Position numbers and translations under genes: made by a program
In this document: one piece after another, positions 35,816-43,448 of the stretch
Layout: each line of letters starts with the position of its first letter
How positions within the stretch are numbered: position 1 is the stretch's first letter
The notes under the pieces: generated by a model
The model's input: only the letters and a program-made list of their open reading frames with translations
The model's database searches: none
What the model was told of the DNA's origin: nothing
NCBI RefSeq assembly: GCF_003751085.1
Contig: NZ_RJJY01000001.1
Span: 1,178,001 to 1,242,000 of the forward strand
Source of the DNA: Micromonospora sp. Llam0
Lineage (GTDB): Bacteria; Actinomycetota; Actinomycetes; Mycobacteriales; Micromonosporaceae
Direction: 5' to 3'
DNA: 64,000 nucleotides

Positions 35816-35840
35816 AGACTAACGTGATATCGTGTGGTTC

Positions 35841-37073
35841 GTGCAGCTCCGGTACCAGTTCCGGGTCTATCCGACACCCGGCCAGCAGATCGAGCTGGCG
35901 AAGGCGTTCGGATGCGCCCGGGTGGTGTTCAACGACGGGCTGCGCCTCCGGCAGACCGCCCACGATCAGGGCCTGCCGTACGTGTCGGACGCCGAGCTGT
36001 CCAGGCGGGTCATCACGCGGGCCAAGACGACTCCGGAACGGGCGTGGCTGGGCGAGGTGTCGGCGGTGGTGTTGCAGCAGGCCCTCGCGGACCTGAACAC
36101 CGCGTACCGCAACTTCTTCGCCTCGATCACCGGCAGACGCAAGGGTGCGAAGGTCGCGCAGCCGAGGTTCCGGTCCCGTAAGGACAACCGGCAGGCCATC
36201 CGTTTCACCCGCAACTCCCGGTTCACGGTCCTGGACAACGGCCGTCTGCGGCTGCCGAGGATCGGCGACCTCACGGTCCGCTGGTCCCGGATACTGCCGT
36301 CGGACCCGTCGTCCGTGACGGTCATCCGGGACGCCGCCGGTCGGTACTTCGCCTCGTTCGTCGTGCAGACCAGCGAGGACGAGCCGCTGCCGCCGACCGA
36401 CGCCGAGGTGGGGATCGACCTCGGGCTGACGCACTTCGCGGTCATGTCCGACGGCACGAAGGTCGCCGCACCCAGGTTCCTGCGCCGCGCGGCCCGCAAA
36501 CTGAAACGGCTGCAACAGGCCCTGTCCCGCAAACAGCGGGGCAGCAACCGCCGTGGGAAGGCCGTCGTGAAGGTCGCCAGGGCGCACGCCCGGGTGGCCG
36601 ACACCCGGCGGGACTGGCAGCACAAGCTGTCCACGACGATCATCCGCGAGAATCAAGCGGTGTACGTCGAGGACCTGTGTGTCGTCGGTCTCGGCCGGAC
36701 CCGGCTTGCCAGGTCCGTGCACGACGCGGGATGGTCATCGTTCGTCGGCATGCTGGAGTACAAGTCGGCGAGATACGGACGTACGTTCGCCCGGGTGGAC
36801 CGGTGGCTCCCGTCCACCCGGATGTGCTCCGACTGCGGCCGGATCAACGAGAAGATGGCGCTGAACGTCCGGTCGTGGGTCTGTCCGTGCGGCGGTCACC
36901 ACGACCGGGACGTCAACGCCGCGATCAACATCAAGGCCGCCGGGCAGGCGGACTTCAACGACCGTGGAGCGCGGGTAGGACCGGGACCCGTCCCGGCACC
37001 GCGCGGTGAAACGGTAACCCACCAGAACACCGCGCGTGACACGCGCGGCGTGGCTGGAATCGCCGCCGTTTAG
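35841..37073 (+). CDS. tnpB: TnpB, RNA-guided nuclease of IS200/IS605
   Basis: This TnpB of about 410 residues (GTG 35841; a GTG at 35832 is in frame) starts VQLRYQFRVYPT. The RuvC residues are intact: Asp in GIDLGLTHFAV, Glu in VYVEDLCVVGL and Asp in HDRDVNAAINI. The zinc finger CSDC...CPC is complete, as is the STRMCSDCG context. TnpB proteins are RNA-guided DNA endonucleases that cut sites matching the donor flank and so help retain the element. The guide RNA overlaps the 3' end. The catalytic residues are complete, in contrast to the altered TnpA. Confidence 0.92.
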   Translation: MQLRYQFRVYPTPGQQIELAKAFGCARVVFNDGLRLRQTAHDQGLPYVSDAELSRRVITRAKTTPERAWLGEVSAVVLQQALADLNTAYRNFFASITGRRKGAKVAQPRFRSRKDNRQAIRFTRNSRFTVLDNGRLRLPRIGDLTVRWSRILPSDPSSVTVIRDAAGRYFASFVVQTSEDEPLPPTDAEVGIDLGLTHFAVMSDGTKVAAPRFLRRAARKLKRLQQALSRKQRGSNRRGKAVVKVARAHARVADTRRDWQHKLSTTIIRENQAVYVEDLCVVGLGRTRLARSVHDAGWSSFVGMLEYKSARYGRTFARVDRWLPSTRMCSDCGRINEKMALNVRSWVCPCGGHHDRDVNAAINIKAAGQADFNDRGARVGPGPVPAPRGETVTHQNTARDTRGVAGIAAV

Positions 37074-37090
37074 GGCGGCGAGGATGTCAA
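36960..37090 (+). ncRNA. Predicted omega/reRNA of TnpB
   Basis: In this family the guide RNA scaffold is formed by the 3' end of tnpB and the right end of the element, and the guide is the flanking host sequence beyond the boundary. Here the scaffold would end with the hairpin 37061-37080 and GATGTCAA at 37090. The first guide bases would be GGGCCTTCCGATTGCG. The 5' limit is a guess from the usual length. Confidence 0.4.
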
Positions 37091-37091
37091 G

Positions 37092-37121
37092 GGCCTTCCG
37101 ATTGCGCTTGCCCTTGCCCAT
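37092..37121 (-). pseudogene. 5' fragment of the gene split by IS200/IS605
   Basis: An ATG at 37121 with GGAGG 5 bases upstream begins MGKGKRNRKA, ten codons that run straight into the right end of the IS. Joining this to the start-less DUF3592-like frame at about 35320 gives a basic N-terminus followed by a membrane helix, a plausible protein, and frame-compatible junctions exist. The 5' end of that gene was therefore probably separated by the insertion. Confidence 0.5.
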
Positions 37122-37294
37122 CACAACCTCCATCGACGACGGAGAGCGAGGGCTGGGACAGCCCGGCAACGTCGCCGACCGATGGTAGGGCCGCTGGGCC
37201 AGTGAGCATCCGCAGCCGGACATCGTGGCACACGGGCGTCGGGTGGCAGCAAACGCCGATGCGGGCGGGTGCGCCGTACGGCGACAATGCCGGT

Positions 37295-37834
37295 GTGAAC
37301 GACAAGATGTTGGTCAGAATGAGTAAACGGATGTCGCTGGCGTTGCGCCACGCGCCCGACCGGTTCGCGCTCGAACTGGATCCGGCCGGCTGGGTCCGGG
37401 TGACGGACCTGCTCGCCGCGCTGCGGATCACCAGGCTGGAGTTGGACACCGTCGTCGAGCGGGACGGCAAACAACGGTTCGCGCTGCGCCGCGACCCCGA
37501 CGGCACCGAGCAGATCCGGGCGAACCAAGGACATTCGGTCCCGATCGACCTGGGGCTGGTCGCGCTGGCTCCGCCGCAACGGCTCTACCACGGCACCACC
37601 GCCGCCGCGCTCGACTCGATCCGGGCCACCGGGCTGCACCGGGCCCGGCGGCACCACGTGCACCTGTCGGCGGACACCGACACGGCCCGCCGGGTCGGTG
37701 CCCGACGGGCCGGCGGCGTCGCGGTCCTCACCGTCGATTCGGCGGCGATGGCCCGCGATGGTCACCTCTTCTATCGCAGCGCCAACGGGGTGTGGCTGAC
37801 CGACGCGGTGCCGCCCCGCTACCTGGATATCTGA
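37295..37834 (+). CDS. kptA: RNA 2'-phosphotransferase (Tpt1/KptA family)
   Basis: The 179-residue protein has the Tpt1/KptA signature residues: MSLALRHAPDRF (Arg-His pair), LYHGTTAAALDSI, HHVHLSADTDTARRVG and a C-terminal SANGVWLTDAVP. KptA transfers an internal 2'-phosphate from RNA to NAD+, forming ADP-ribose cyclic phosphate. Its bacterial role is unclear because most bacteria lack the tRNA-splicing ligase that makes such phosphates. The GTG at 37295 starts before the first helix. It is convergent with the aldo/keto reductase gene (16-base overlap). Confidence 0.9.
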   Translation: MNDKMLVRMSKRMSLALRHAPDRFALELDPAGWVRVTDLLAALRITRLELDTVVERDGKQRFALRRDPDGTEQIRANQGHSVPIDLGLVALAPPQRLYHGTTAAALDSIRATGLHRARRHHVHLSADTDTARRVGARRAGGVAVLTVDSAAMARDGHLFYRSANGVWLTDAVPPRYLDI

Positions 37835-38787
37835 GCGCCGACGCGGGCCTCGATGGTCGCCATCAGGTCGGCCGGAAGCGGGCCGGCGGCTGCCGCCGCG
37901 AGGCATTCCCGCAGCTCGGTGCGGTTCTTCACGCCGAGGACTACGGTGTCGACGCCAGGCATCGACAGCGTGTACCGGTGGGCCAGCGAGGCGGCCGACT
38001 CACCCAGCTCGCCGGCCAGCTCGCGCAGCGGCGCGGCCCGCCGGAAGTCGACCATGGTCGGATGCTCCGGCGGCAGGTCCCGGTCGACGGCGTCGGTGAA
38101 CGCGCCGGCCGCGACCGCCCGGATGCCCATCACTCCGACGCCGTGCCGGCCGGCGGCCGTCAGGATGTCGCGTGGCCGGGAGCCCCCGCTGCCGGGCATC
38201 AGCAGATCGCCGGGGGAGTCCAGCAGGTTCGTCACACACTGGGCGACCGCAGGGGACGGCTGATCGCCGAGCACCCGGATGATCACGTCCGGCTCCTCGA
38301 CGGCGGTGATCCCCCAGGCGCCGATCCGGCCGCGCCGGACCAGGTCCTCGAACGCCGGCCGGACGGCTTCGGTGAACAGATCGGCGGAGGTGACCCCGGT
38401 GGTGCCCGGGGCGGCCTGTGCCACGATCGGATTGTGCAGCAGTAGCGCGTCGACGAACGACAGTCGCATCCGCTGCAGGCTGTCGTCGAGGGACTTCTCC
38501 AGCAGGGCCGCGACGTCACCGGCGGCCGGGTTGCCCAGCCCGCACTTGGTGACGACCCGTACGCCGGCCGGCAGACTGCCGTCGAACGCCGCGCCGACCA
38601 CCCGCTCCGCCTCGCCGTCGCCGTAGCCGGGTGCGACGTCGAGCAGGTCGATACCGGCATCGACCCCCTCCCGTACGGTCGCCACCGCCTCGTCCCGGTC
38701 GGTGACGCCCCACACCTGGCCCAGCCCACCCCCGCCGAGGGTGAGGACGCTGACCGGTCCGATGCTGCCGAGGCTACGCTTCTCCAT
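37819..38787 (-). CDS. Aldo/keto reductase
   Basis: The 322-residue TIM-barrel reductase has the catalytic tetrad in order: Asp in LLDVAPGYG with Tyr four residues on, Lys in VVTKCGLG and His in LLLHNP. The C-terminal VLGVKNRTEL segment binds the cofactor phosphate region. The sequence fits the pyridoxal/L-fucose/aldose dehydrogenase side of the family. Its ATG at 38787 is preceded by GGAA. It is monocistronic and convergent with kptA; the substrate is unknown. Confidence 0.9.
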   Translation of the reverse strand: MEKRSLGSIGPVSVLTLGGGGLGQVWGVTDRDEAVATVREGVDAGIDLLDVAPGYGDGEAERVVGAAFDGSLPAGVRVVTKCGLGNPAAGDVAALLEKSLDDSLQRMRLSFVDALLLHNPIVAQAAPGTTGVTSADLFTEAVRPAFEDLVRRGRIGAWGITAVEEPDVIIRVLGDQPSPAVAQCVTNLLDSPGDLLMPGSGGSRPRDILTAAGRHGVGVMGIRAVAAGAFTDAVDRDLPPEHPTMVDFRRAAPLRELAGELGESAASLAHRYTLSMPGVDTVVLGVKNRTELRECLAAAAAGPLPADLMATIEARVGAQISR

Positions 38788-39045
38788 CGCCGTACGTTCC
38801 TTCCGCCGCGATCTCAGGTACGGCCGAAGCTTCCCACTTCGAGCACACTCGAAGTCAACCGTGGACAGGCCCGGTCATCTATGGGTGATCAGTGTGCCAG
38901 CCGTCGGTCAGGTTGCCGGGAGGTTCTGATCAAGGCGAGTCATCTTCGTCTGTTCGAGATTTCCAAGATATTGACTAGTATCACGGAGATGGCGTCGAAG
39001 GCATCGACCTGAAGCAATGAATAACGGTCGGAAAGGGACAAACAC

Positions 39046-39612
39046 GTGAACGGTTTCGACAGGCGAATGGGTGGACTGATCAATCGGTCTCTCCGCCGGC
39101 TGGCGGTTGTCGCTCTGGCTGTCACCATGGGGCTCTTCCTGGTCCCGGCGACAGCGGCGCAGGCTGCCACGTGGCGGTCGGCGACATCCACCGGATGGGG
39201 GCCGAGCCCGGCCGCCGGCCAGCAGAACGCGGCGAACAACGCCCGCGCGGCGCTCACCTCGCTCGCCGCTAACCTCGGCGAGACCTGCAGCAATGTCACG
39301 GTCTCCGCGCCGCGACACCTCTACACCGCGCCCGACGGCTCGGCGTACGTCTACGAGGCGACAGCCACCGGCTACTGTGTACCGGCCCCGCCGCCGCCGT
39401 CGTACACCGTTGCCCGTTCGGCGACCCGGCAAGGCAGCGGTGCCACCTCGACCAGCGCAATCCAGAACGGGGCCCAGGCTGCCCGCGCCGACATTCTCGC
39501 CGTCGGGGTGGCCTGTGCGAACTGGGCGACGAATGCCAGCAATGTGTTCACCGCGCCGGACGGATCCTGGCACGTCTACAACGTCACGGTCAGCGCGCTC
39601 TGCACGAACTGA
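39046..39612 (+). CDS. Small secreted protein with two homologous repeats
   Basis: The 188-residue product has a signal peptide (RRLAVVALAVTMGLFLVPATAAQA) and two repeats of about 65 residues separated by a Pro-rich VPAPPPPSYT linker. Each repeat reads SAT..G.G...SA..NGA..AR..., a Cys, then S.NVF/V TAPDGS and a terminal C. Each repeat carries a pair of cysteines, so two disulfide-bonded modules are likely. I recognise no family. The GTG at 39046 follows GGAAAGGGA by about 9 bases. Confidence 0.7.
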   Translation: MNGFDRRMGGLINRSLRRLAVVALAVTMGLFLVPATAAQAATWRSATSTGWGPSPAAGQQNAANNARAALTSLAANLGETCSNVTVSAPRHLYTAPDGSAYVYEATATGYCVPAPPPPSYTVARSATRQGSGATSTSAIQNGAQAARADILAVGVACANWATNASNVFTAPDGSWHVYNVTVSALCTN

Positions 39613-39737
39613 CAAGCCGGTATTCGGCAGGCTCGGGTGTGACACACGCGCAACGCACTCGGACAGTCGTCAGCCCTGCGCCGTCGACGTGGCCGCCTGC
39701 CCGTAGGTTTGCGCGCCCGCCCGTAGGATCCGGGGCT

Positions 39738-40602
39738 GTGGATCCGGCGCTCGGCACGCTCACCGGGCAGCAGCGGTCGTTGTTGGACCGCTGGCTGCCC
39801 GGCGTGAGCGTCGAGCGGGACCACAGCTGGGGCCTGGTGGCGACCACCGTCCTGGAGGTGACGTGTGCCGGATCGCGGTTCATCGTCAAGGCCGGCGGCG
39901 ATGGTGACCATCACCTCGCCCGCGAGTTGCATGCCCACCGGCACTGGCTGCGCCCGTGGACCAGGATCGGCCGCGCCCCGACGTTGGTGTACGGCAGCGC
40001 CGAGGCGAAATTGCTGGTCACCCGGTTCCTGCCGGGTGAGCTGGCGCTCGGCAGCGGGCACGCCGACGACCCGGACATCCACCGGCAGGCCGGCGAACTA
40101 CTGGCGATGCTGCACGCCCAGTCCGCCGTCACCGACGTCGACCACGAGCGGAGGGAGAACGCCAAGTCGCTGTCCTGGCTCGCCGGCCCGCACCGGATCG
40201 ACGACGACACGGTACGGCGGTTGCGCGCCGAGATCGCCAGCTGGCCGACGCCGTCGGTGACCCTGGTGCCCCACCCACGGCGACTGGCATCCGCGCAACT
40301 GGCTCGTCGACGGTGGCGTGGTCAGCGTCATCGACTTCGGCCGCGCGGCGCTGCGGCCCGCGTACACCGACTTCGCCCGGCTTGCCGTCAACGACTTCCG
40401 CCGGTCGCCGGCCCTCGAAACGGCGTTCCTCGACGGCTACGGCCCCGACCCGCGTACGGCCGACGCATGGCACCGCACCCAGGTCCGGGAGGCGATCGGC
40501 ACCGCCGCGTGGGCCTACCGGGTGGGCGACGAGCGGTTCGAAGCCCAGGGCCACCGCATGATCGCCGACGCGACGGGCGACCGACCCGACCGTCGGGCAT
40601 GA
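39738..40602 (+). pseudogene. Aminoglycoside-phosphotransferase-like kinase, frameshifted
   Basis: The first 178 codons encode an APH-fold N-terminus (FIVKAGGDGDHHLARELHAHRHWL, LLVTRFLPGELAL). The frame is lost in the catalytic loop at a CCCC run (40269-40272). Deleting one C restores VPTHGDWHPRNWLVDGG, VVSVIDFGRAALRPAY and the C-terminal helices in an open frame to 40602. The catalytic Asp (HGDWHPRN) and metal-binding Asp (IDFG) are thus present but in another frame. It is either a recent pseudogene or a sequence error. The natural substrate is unknown. Confidence 0.75.
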
Positions 40603-40617
40603 GCAAAACGCCGCTTC

Positions 40618-40637
40618 AGGTACAATTTTCTGTACCT
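40618..40637. promoter_or_regulatory. YefM-type operator upstream of toxin-antitoxin pair
   Basis: AGGTACA (40618-40624) and TGTACCT (40631-40637) form a perfect 7-bp inverted repeat with a 6-base spacer, 14 bases before the antitoxin start. YefM/YoeB operators of other bacteria contain TGTACA-centred palindromes. The left arm also contains TACAAT, a possible -10 element, so binding would block transcription. Confidence 0.65.
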
Positions 40638-40651
40638 GTGCGGAGGTGATC

Positions 40652-40927
40652 ATGCGGACGGTGAACTTCACCCAGCTGAGGCAGAATCTGGCTGCCGAGC
40701 TCGACAGCGTCGTCAACGACGCCGAGGAGGTCGTGGTGACCCGGTCGGGTCATGAGCCGGTCGTCATCGTGCCGCTCGCCGAGTACGAGTCGATGAAGGA
40801 GACCGAGTACCTTCTCCGTAACCCGAGCAACGCCGCAGCCCTGCGGCGATCGATTGCAGAGCTGGAAAACGGCGACGCGCAGGAACAGCAGCTCGTCGAT
40901 CCAACCGCCGTACGGGACGTTGCGTGA
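40652..40927 (+). CDS. yefM: Antitoxin, Phd/YefM family
   Basis: The 91-residue protein has the Phd/YefM N-terminal DNA-binding fold (FTQLRQNLAAELDSVVNDAEEVVVTRSG, VIVPLAEYESMKETEYLLRNPSNAAALRRSI) and an acidic C-terminal tail that would wrap the toxin. The MKETEYLLRNP stretch is characteristic of YefM. The ATG at 40652 has GGAGG 5 bases upstream. It is coupled to the toxin by a GTGA overlap and probably autorepresses through the inverted repeat just upstream. Confidence 0.93.
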   Translation: MRTVNFTQLRQNLAAELDSVVNDAEEVVVTRSGHEPVVIVPLAEYESMKETEYLLRNPSNAAALRRSIAELENGDAQEQQLVDPTAVRDVA

Positions 40928-41178
40928 GACTGGTTTTCACCGCGACAGCATGGGCCCAGTACCTCAGCCATACGGATCGAAAGTTGATCAAACGCATCAA
41001 CGACCTCATCGCCGACGTGATGCGTAACGGTTACGAGGGCATCGGCAAGCCGGAGCCCCTTCGTGGCGAGCTGTCCGGATTCTGGTCCCGCCGGATCGAT
41101 CGCGAACACCGACTCGTGTACCGGATCACCAAGGAGGACGTCGAGATCGTCGCCTGCCGGTACCACTACGAGCGTTGA
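40924..41178 (+). CDS. yoeB: YoeB-type mRNA endoribonuclease toxin
   Basis: This 84-residue RelE-superfamily toxin shows FTATAWAQYLSHTDRKLIKRINDLI, GKPEPLRGELSGFWSRRIDREHRLVYRI and the C-terminal CRYHYE, with the catalytic Glu/Arg/His/Tyr set of YoeB. It cleaves mRNA on the ribosome when the antitoxin is degraded. The GTG at 40924 overlaps the antitoxin stop by 4 bases. Confidence 0.93.
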   Translation: MRLVFTATAWAQYLSHTDRKLIKRINDLIADVMRNGYEGIGKPEPLRGELSGFWSRRIDREHRLVYRITKEDVEIVACRYHYER

Positions 41179-41196
41179 CCTCCTCCAGTCCCGGCG

Positions 41197-41838
41197 TCAG
41201 CCGGGGAGGTGGTCGGCCAGATCGCACAGGTGATCCAGGGCGGGCTCGATCGACGGCGCGGTGAGCCGGCGCTCCTGCCAGGTCACCAGCGCGTCACCGG
41301 TGAGGCGGACCGGGCGGTCCGGATGCTCCACCAGCCAACGCCCGATCTGCGGGTTGAGCAGCGTACGGGCGAACGCGACGTCGTCGGTGGTGACCCGGAA
41401 CCAGGCGTCGATGTGCGAGTTGCCGGTCGTGAACTCGGTCGTGTCGGTCAGGTCGTACCGATGGCTCTCCTGACCGGTCTTCGTCAACTGTACGGTCGGG
41501 CCGGACTCCCGCACGGCCACCGCGAAGACCCGCAGGCACGCCTGCACGTTGCCCCAGTCGTTGACTTCCCGCAGCTCGAAACACCAGAACGGCCGCCCCC
41601 GGTGGCGTCCGCTGATCGCGTCGCAAGTGGTCGGTGCCGGGATCGGGAAGCTGCCGAACCGGCTCAGCAACTCGCGGTCATGCTGCTGGTAGCTCCAGCC
41701 GCGCTCGTTGACCGAGGCGACCAGGGCCGCCGTGGCGCGCGTGCTCCGCCAGAGTCTGCGGGTGCGCTGGACGCTCAGCCAGATCCCGAGGACGAGCGGG
41801 CTGAGAAGGAACAGCGACAGGAACAGTTCGAGGTTCAT
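41197..41838 (-). CDS. Membrane-anchored protein of unknown function
   Basis: The 213-residue protein begins with a membrane helix (MNLELFLSLFLLSPLVLGIWL) and has a cytoplasmic domain of about 180 residues with Trp/Phe-rich motifs (GRPFWCFELREVNDW, HIDAWFRVTTDDVAFARTLLNPQIGRWL). The tail ends in a helix. I recognise no family. ATG 41838 overlaps the upstream gene's stop by 4 bases, so the two are translated together. Confidence 0.7.
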   Translation of the reverse strand: MNLELFLSLFLLSPLVLGIWLSVQRTRRLWRSTRATAALVASVNERGWSYQQHDRELLSRFGSFPIPAPTTCDAISGRHRGRPFWCFELREVNDWGNVQACLRVFAVAVRESGPTVQLTKTGQESHRYDLTDTTEFTTGNSHIDAWFRVTTDDVAFARTLLNPQIGRWLVEHPDRPVRLTGDALVTWQERRLTAPSIEPALDHLCDLADHLPG

Positions 41839-43207
41839 GGCGATCCTCCGGTGTCGAACGTCGCCAGGGTGGCCGTGGCCCGGGCGACGTTCGCCACCGA
41901 CTCGGTGTCGCCAAGGCTGGTGTAGAGCTCGTGCTGCCACCGCAGCCAGGTGGCGATCAGCGACCGGATCTCCACGTCGTAGACAGCGTGCATGAACAGG
42001 ATGTCGGCCACGCCGGTCAACCAACCCGACGCGTCTGCGGCATCCGAGCCGTTACCGTCATCGAACCACTGCCGGCCGGCCCGGTACAGCACCCGGGCCC
42101 AGGTCGCGCCGTACCGGTGGAACTGGTAACGCATCTTGTTGGTGCCCAGCATCGACGTCGCGGCGAACAGCAGGTGCGCGTCCAGGGCGAGCCGCATCCC
42201 GGAATGGATGTCGCCCCAGTCGAGCGCTGCCTCGGCTAGCTGGGCCAGCTCGGTCGCCACGTCAGGCGCGCTTTCCAGCCGGACCCGCAGCACCGGCACG
42301 AGGGGCATGCTGGCTCCGGCCAACCCCGGCAGCCGGGCGTTCAGCTCGGGCGCGACCTTCGCCAGCACCGCCGGCAACGTCGGCCGCTGGCGCAGTTGGC
42401 GGATCAGGTCCGCCCCGGGCCACTCGTGCCGGACCGCGCCAAACTGCTCGATCAGTTGGCGTACGGCCTTGGCTCGATCATGCTGGCCGAGCGCGAGATG
42501 GGCGACGTTCGCGATTTCGGCCGCCATCGTGAAGTCGTGCCAATGTTCCATCCGCGCCTGGTCGCGTTCCCATGGCTCCAGTGCGACGAACCCCTGCGCG
42601 TACTGGTACACCGCGTATCCGGCGGCGCGGCGATGATTTCCGGGTCGCCGCCGGCGCGCATCTGCACCTCCGCCGCCGCCACGGCGATCAACGCCTGGTC
42701 GAAGTCAGACGCCAGGTGACCGGCTTCGGCCTGGACGATGTACGTGAACAGTGCCTGCTGGGCGTCGGCGAGCGCGGAGAACAGATTGCCGAGCCCGGCG
42801 TGCGCCTGGGCCCGGGCGATCGCTACGTCGGCGATCGCCCGCTCGAACTCCGGGCCGCCGTCCGCCCCGGGCAGGCCGCTGATGCCCGTGTCGGGGACGA
42901 TCCGGAGCAGGCCCTCGTGTGTCTGGGCGTACCGCAGCGCGCCGGCCTTCTCCCAGGTCGACTCGGCCGCCTTCAGCGTCTTGACCGCTGCCTGAAGGTC
43001 GTTGCGCTGGGTCTGCCAGTCGCCGAGCGTCAAGTGGATCCGGGCCAGCAGCTCGTGGGCGTCGGCGTCCTCCGGATCCCGCTCGACGGCGGCCTCAGCC
43101 AGCCCGCACGCCTCCTGGTAGGCGCGGATGGCGGCGTCGACATCGCTGCGGTTGTGCGACCGGTCACCGTTGTCCAGGAGGTCACGGATCCGTTTGCCAT
43201 GGTTCAT
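41835..43207 (-). pseudogene. Helical-repeat (TPR-like) protein, frameshifted
   Basis: The gene starts at ATG 43207 (MNHGKRIRDLLDN) and encodes TPR-like helices (AIRAYQEACGLAEAAVERDPEDADAHELLARIHLTLGDWQTQ). The frame shifts near 42615-42640 within DPEIIAA. After it the neighbouring frame continues smoothly as YAVYQYAQGFVALEPWERD to the stop at 41835, with more helical sequence. One missing base would unite both parts into a protein of about 457 residues. Each half alone lacks a sensible end or start, so decay or sequencing error is likely. It is coupled to the membrane protein gene downstream. Confidence 0.65.
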
Positions 43208-43448
43208 CGGACGGTCCTTTCCAGCCGGTGCGCGACCCGAGGCCGCAGGAGCCGGGGTGCGGCGGCCCGCGTCGTCGGACTCGCGACCGTCGTAGCGACC
43301 ACGGTAGCCGGTGCGACGTGTTGCTTGACTTAGTCGGGAAGCTAAACAAAGCTGGGGATGCGCTCCCATCGACGGTCCTCCCACAGCACCTGCGGTCACC
43401 GCCCGGGCGGCCGGCAGGTCCAGTGTGACCTCGAAAGGAACGCAGACC

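Larger units (their letters stand above)
35325..37090 (+). mobile_element. IS200/IS605-family element with divergent tnpA and tnpB
   Basis: The element contains divergent tnpA and tnpB. Near the left end is a hairpin GGCCTTCA (35339-35346) / TGAAGGCC (35357-35364). The right end has a hairpin CGCCGCC (37061-37067) / GGCGGCG (37074-37080) overlapping the tnpB stop, followed by GAGGATGTCAA ending at 37090. TCAA is also the right cleavage tetranucleotide of IS608. The left boundary is uncertain by about 15 bases. No target duplication is expected for this family and none is seen. Confidence 0.8.
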
